Assembly: GCA_945227095.1 (NCBI GenBank)
Contig: CALYOC010000032.1
Coordinates: forward strand, 1-6,972
DNA from: an uncultured Clostridia bacterium
Lineage (GTDB): Bacteria; Bacillota; Clostridia; Oscillospirales; Acutalibacteraceae
Length of the DNA stretch: 6,972 nt
Reading direction: 5' to 3'
Part shown: piece after piece, positions 4,780 through 6,972 of the stretch
How positions within the stretch are numbered: position 1 is the stretch's first letter
Layout of the letters: the number at the start of each line of letters is the position of its first letter
Notes under the pieces: generated by a model
The model's database searches: none
What the model was told of the DNA's origin: nothing
What the model saw: only the letters and a program-made list of their open reading frames with translations
Made by a program: the position numbers and the translations under genes

Positions 4780-5352
4780 TTGGCAAGCGAAAAAGTACTT
4801 GAACAGAAAAAACAGCAGGTTGCTGAAGTAGCACAGTTATTTAAAGGTGCTTGTTCAGGCGTAATTGTTGATTACAAGGGAATCACTGTTGAAGATGATA
4901 CCAAGATGCGTAAAGAACTTCGTGAAGCAGATGTTAAATACGAAGTAGTTAAAAACAGCATTCTCACTCGTGCCGCTAAAGAGGCAGGCTTCGACGGATT
5001 CGGCGATGTATTCACAGGCACAACCGCGATAGGCTTTGCACAGGACGAAGTTGCGGCGGCTCGTGTATTGAGCAATTATGCGGACAAAATCGACAGTTTC
5101 TCTGTAAAAGGCGGTTTTCTCAACGGTGAGATAATCGACTTGGCTATGATTGATTCCTTGGCTAAGCTTCCGCCCAGAGATATCTTACTTGCTACTGTTT
5201 GCAACGCATTTCAGGCTCCCATCGCAGCACTTGCGCGTGCAGTCCAGGCCATCGTTGACAAGGGCGGCGTAGAGGAAGCCACAGAAGAAACAGCAGACGC
5301 GGCTGCGCCTGCAACCGAGGAAGCTCCCGCCGAGGAAGCACCTGCGGAATAA
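4780..5352 (+). CDS. rplJ: 50S ribosomal protein L10
   Basis: A 190-residue L10, the stalk base that binds 23S rRNA next to L11 and carries L7/L12 dimers on its C-terminal helix. The N-terminal rRNA-binding domain is typical (ASEKVLEQKKQQVAEVAQLF, CSGVIVDYKGITVEDDTKMR, YEVVKNSILTRAAKEAGF, FTGTTAIGFA). The start is taken as TTG at 4780, because AAAGGAG (4765-4771) precedes it by eight bases and the protein then begins (M)ASEKVLEQ like its relatives. The in-frame ATG at 4678 would place coding sequence across the attenuator and is unlikely. The protein is about 15-20 residues longer than usual because of an acidic Ala/Glu/Pro tail (about 163-190). rplL follows after 37 bases. Confidence 0.96.
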   Translation: MASEKVLEQKKQQVAEVAQLFKGACSGVIVDYKGITVEDDTKMRKELREADVKYEVVKNSILTRAAKEAGFDGFGDVFTGTTAIGFAQDEVAAARVLSNYADKIDSFSVKGGFLNGEIIDLAMIDSLAKLPPRDILLATVCNAFQAPIAALARAVQAIVDKGGVEEATEETADAAAPATEEAPAEEAPAE

Positions 5353-5389
5353 TTTTTAAAATTATCTAATTTTATGGAGGTTAATTAAG

Positions 5390-5767
5390 ATGGCAGCAGA
5401 TAAAATCAATGCAATGATTGAAGAAATTAAAGGCCTTACAGTTGTTGAGCTTTCCGAGCTCGTTAAGGCTATCGAAGAAGAGTTTGGCGTATCCGCAGCA
5501 GCGGCAGTTGCAGTTGCAGGTCCCGCAGCAGGCGGCGCAGCAGCTGAGGAAGAGAAGTCTGACTTTGATGTCGTTCTCGCAGAGGTCGGCGCTCAGAAGA
5601 TCAAGGTTATCAAGGTTGTTCGTGAGATTACAGGACTTGGACTTGCAGAGGCTAAGGCTGTTGTTGACGGAGCACCCAAGGCTATCAAAGAGGGCGTTGC
5701 CAAGGAAGAGGCTGAGGAAATCAAGTCTAAACTTGAAGAAGTCGGCGCTAAAGTCGAGCTTAAATAA
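5390..5767 (+). CDS. rplL: 50S ribosomal protein L7/L12
   Basis: A 125-residue L7/L12, present in several dimers per ribosome, which recruits and activates translational GTPases. The N-terminal dimerisation helix ([20 protein letters not shown]) is followed by the Ala/Gly-rich hinge (about 36-55, [16 protein letters not shown]). The globular C-terminal domain then carries the factor-binding segment [20 protein letters not shown] and ends EVGAKVELK. Length and all blocks are standard. GGAGG (5376-5380) supports the ATG. It is the last gene of the cluster: a strong terminator begins 26 bases after its stop, so rpoB does not follow here. Confidence 0.98.
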   Translation: MAADKINAMIEEIKGLTVVELSELVKAIEEEFGVSAAAAVAVAGPAAGGAAAEEEKSDFDVVLAEVGAQKIKVIKVVREITGLGLAEAKAVVDGAPKAIKEGVAKEEAEEIKSKLEEVGAKVELK

Positions 5768-5793
5768 GTTAATTTATTTAATCGAAACATCAT

Positions 5794-5831
5794 TAAACCG
5801 AGGTTATCAATTGACCTCGGTTTATTTTTTT
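5794..5831 (+). terminator. Intrinsic terminator after rplL
   Basis: An 11-bp perfect inverted repeat (TAAACCGAGGT at 5794-5804, ACCTCGGTTTA at 5814-5824) with a 9-base loop is followed by seven T (5825-5831). It marks the end of the ribosomal protein transcript. Confidence 0.93.
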
Positions 5832-5920
5832 AAATACATTTTTCATATTTATTTTTATATAATTTCATAAAAAATTCACTTTGCTCGGTTAATATATTTT
5901 TATTAAAAAAGTGTATTTTG

Positions 5921-5929
5921 TGTTATACT
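5921..5929 (+). promoter_or_regulatory. Extended -10 promoter of the response-regulator operon
   Basis: TGT followed by TATACT (5924-5929) is a good extended -10 element. At the proper distance upstream only a poor -35 (around 5900-5906, TTATTA-like) is seen. The gap 5832-5970 is otherwise very AT-rich and holds no gene. Transcription would start near 5936, giving a 35-nt leader with CGGAGGT (5958-5964) before the ATG at 5971. A weak -35 would fit an activator-dependent or autoregulated promoter, but this is speculation. Confidence 0.5.
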
Positions 5930-5970
5930 TTAATAAATCAAGAAAATATCAGCTTCTCGGAGGTATTTTT

Positions 5971-6648
5971 ATGTATAAACTTCTGATTGTCGATGATGAG
6001 CCGGCAATAAGAACACTTGTTAAAAAGTACGCTGTCTTTGAGGGATATGAAATAGATGAGGCGGCGGACGGTATGGAAGCGGTTATGAAGTGCCGCGTCA
6101 CTCGGTACGACCTGGTTATAATGGATATTATGATGCCCGAGCTGGACGGATTTTCGGCTTGTCGAGAAATTCGGAAAAGCAGTAATGTGCCCGTCATTAT
6201 GCTCTCTGCCAGGGGTGAGGAGTATGATAAAATACACGGCTTCGAGTCGGGAGCGGACGACTATGTAGTCAAGCCCTTTTCGGGCAAGGAGCTTATGCTT
6301 AGGGTGAACGCCGTTTTATCCCGTGCCGGCGCAAATGCACCTCAGGCGCAAAGAGATGTTTTCACCGCGCGGGGACTTAAAGTTGATTTTGCATCTCGGA
6401 GCGTTTTTGTTGACTCTTCCGAGGTGATTCTCACTCCCAAGGAGTATGATTTATTGTTTTATTTTATCAAGAATGAAAATATTGCGCTCACGAGGGAGAA
6501 CATTTTGAGCAATGTATGGGGATACGACTTTTTCGGAGATGACAGAACACTTGATACGCATATCAAACTTTTGAGAAAGAATTTGGGAGAATACAGGGAT
6601 TTTATCAAAACTTTAAGAGGAGTTGGGTATAAATTTGAAACCTCATAA
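5971..6648 (+). CDS. OmpR/PhoB-family DNA-binding response regulator
   Basis: A 225-residue two-component response regulator. The receiver domain (about 1-120) has the acidic pair Asp8/Asp9, phosphoacceptor Asp52 in VIMDIMMPELDG, the switch residue Ser79 in MLSARGE, and Lys101 in VVKPF. The C-terminal winged-helix domain (about 130-225) shows LTPKEYDLLFYF, the ILSNVWGYDFFGDDRTLDTH stretch leading into recognition helix RTLDTHIKLLRKNL (192-205), and the final wing TLRGVGYKFE. It should act in the cytoplasm as a phosphorylation-dependent transcription factor. The open frame extends upstream to a GTG at 5911, but the ATG at 5971 follows CGGAGGT and gives the family start MYKLLIVDDE. The gene overlaps or nearly touches its kinase gene. 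Targets and signal cannot be read from the sequence. Confidence 0.95.
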   Translation: MYKLLIVDDEPAIRTLVKKYAVFEGYEIDEAADGMEAVMKCRVTRYDLVIMDIMMPELDGFSACREIRKSSNVPVIMLSARGEEYDKIHGFESGADDYVVKPFSGKELMLRVNAVLSRAGANAPQAQRDVFTARGLKVDFASRSVFVDSSEVILTPKEYDLLFYFIKNENIALTRENILSNVWGYDFFGDDRTLDTHIKLLRKNLGEYRDFIKTLRGVGYKFETS

Positions 6649-6972
6649 GGCTAAAAAAGTGAAAAATGTTTTCACGGCAGGGAAAAAGCCGAAGCTAAAA
6701 GCGATTATCTTCGGTTCGTTTTTGGCTTTTGTCGTGGTTTTGCTCGCTCTGCTCTGGTTGTCGCAGACGGTGTTTTTAAATGACTTTTACACCGCCACAA
6801 AGAGGGCGCAGATTCGCTCTGTGGCGCTCGGAGTGGAAAAGAATATCGACTCTGACAGCCTTGACGCCTATGTTGCGAAAAAGAGCAGTGATACCGATGT
6901 CGCCATAGCGGTAATTGATAAAAGGGGTAATGTGGTTTGCAGCGCGCAGAATGCCGACAAGATGTCTTTGAT
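6635..6972 (+). CDS. Sensor histidine kinase, N-terminal part (runs off the window)
   Basis: An open frame of 112 codons to the window edge starts from a non-ATG codon. Translated from TTG at 6635 it has a basic cytoplasmic segment (1-22, ten lysines), one hydrophobic span (about 23-46, IIFGSFLAFVVVLLALLWLS), and then an extracytoplasmic part (from about 47, TVFLNDFYTATKRAQIRSVA). This is the usual N-terminal layout of a membrane histidine kinase, and the position just behind an OmpR-type regulator supports the assignment. The HAMP, DHp and ATPase domains lie beyond the window. TTG 6635 has AGAGGAG at 6616-6622, a slightly long spacing of 12 bases, and overlaps the regulator by 14 bases. GTG 6659 with a weak AAGG is the alternative start. 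Confidence 0.75.
   Translation, partial: MKPHKAKKVKNVFTAGKKPKLKAIIFGSFLAFVVVLLALLWLSQTVFLNDFYTATKRAQIRSVALGVEKNIDSDSLDAYVAKKSSDTDVAIAVIDKRGNVVCSAQNADKMSL

Noticed and set aside
5358..5373. A/T-only palindrome AAAATTA-TC-TAATTTT between rplJ and rplL
   Set aside because: The loop would be too tight, all pairs are A-U, and the surrounding sequence is AT-rich, so a functional hairpin is doubtful.
1..6972. CRISPR arrays, insertion sequences, tRNA genes, phage or defence genes
   Set aside because: No regularly spaced repeats, transposase motifs, tRNA-like cloverleaf with CCA-end features, or defence-type domains were seen on either strand.

Overview
All recognisable genes lie on the + strand. 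The best reading is a chromosomal segment of a low-to-moderate GC Gram-positive bacterium, most likely a member of the Clostridia (Oscillospirales-like). This rests on strong AGGAGG-type ribosome binding sites, a zinc-ribbon L33, a Firmicutes-type L10 leader and a SecE reduced to one membrane span, plus extended -10 promoters. The order-level placement is inference from sequence flavour, not from a phylogeny.

Left part (1-1905). The window opens inside proA (glutamate-5-semialdehyde dehydrogenase). The reading frame is clearly continuous ProA on both sides of an in-frame TAA at 64-66, so the gene is broken by a nonsense codon, or the sequence has an error there. It is followed by a promoter and a patatin-like phospholipase gene, which ends in a strong 16-bp hairpin terminator.

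Centre (1962-5831). This is the conserved translation/secretion/transcription cluster rpmG-secE-nusG-rplK-rplA-rplJ-rplL, encoding L33, SecE, NusG and the L11, L1, L10 and L7/L12 stalk proteins. A consensus promoter at 1962-1990 drives rpmG through a long structured leader. A second one at 4561-4589 drives rplJL. The non-coding parts carry most of the regulation. Two short hairpin motifs, one before rplK and one before rplA, resemble the L1-binding site of 23S rRNA and abut the Shine-Dalgarno sequences. An L10 leader before rplJ has visible, mutually exclusive antiterminator and terminator helices. The cluster closes with a strong terminator right after rplL, so rpoB does not follow within this window.

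Right part (5832-6972). An AT-rich gap with an extended -10 promoter leads to an OmpR/PhoB-type response regulator and the 5' part of its partner histidine kinase, which runs off the window.

I found no mobile element, CRISPR array, tRNA or rRNA. The most notable items are the nonsense codon in proA, the duplicated L1-like sites, and the attenuator architecture upstream of rplJ. Nothing here looks like a wholly new system; the content is mainly housekeeping with informative cis-regulation.
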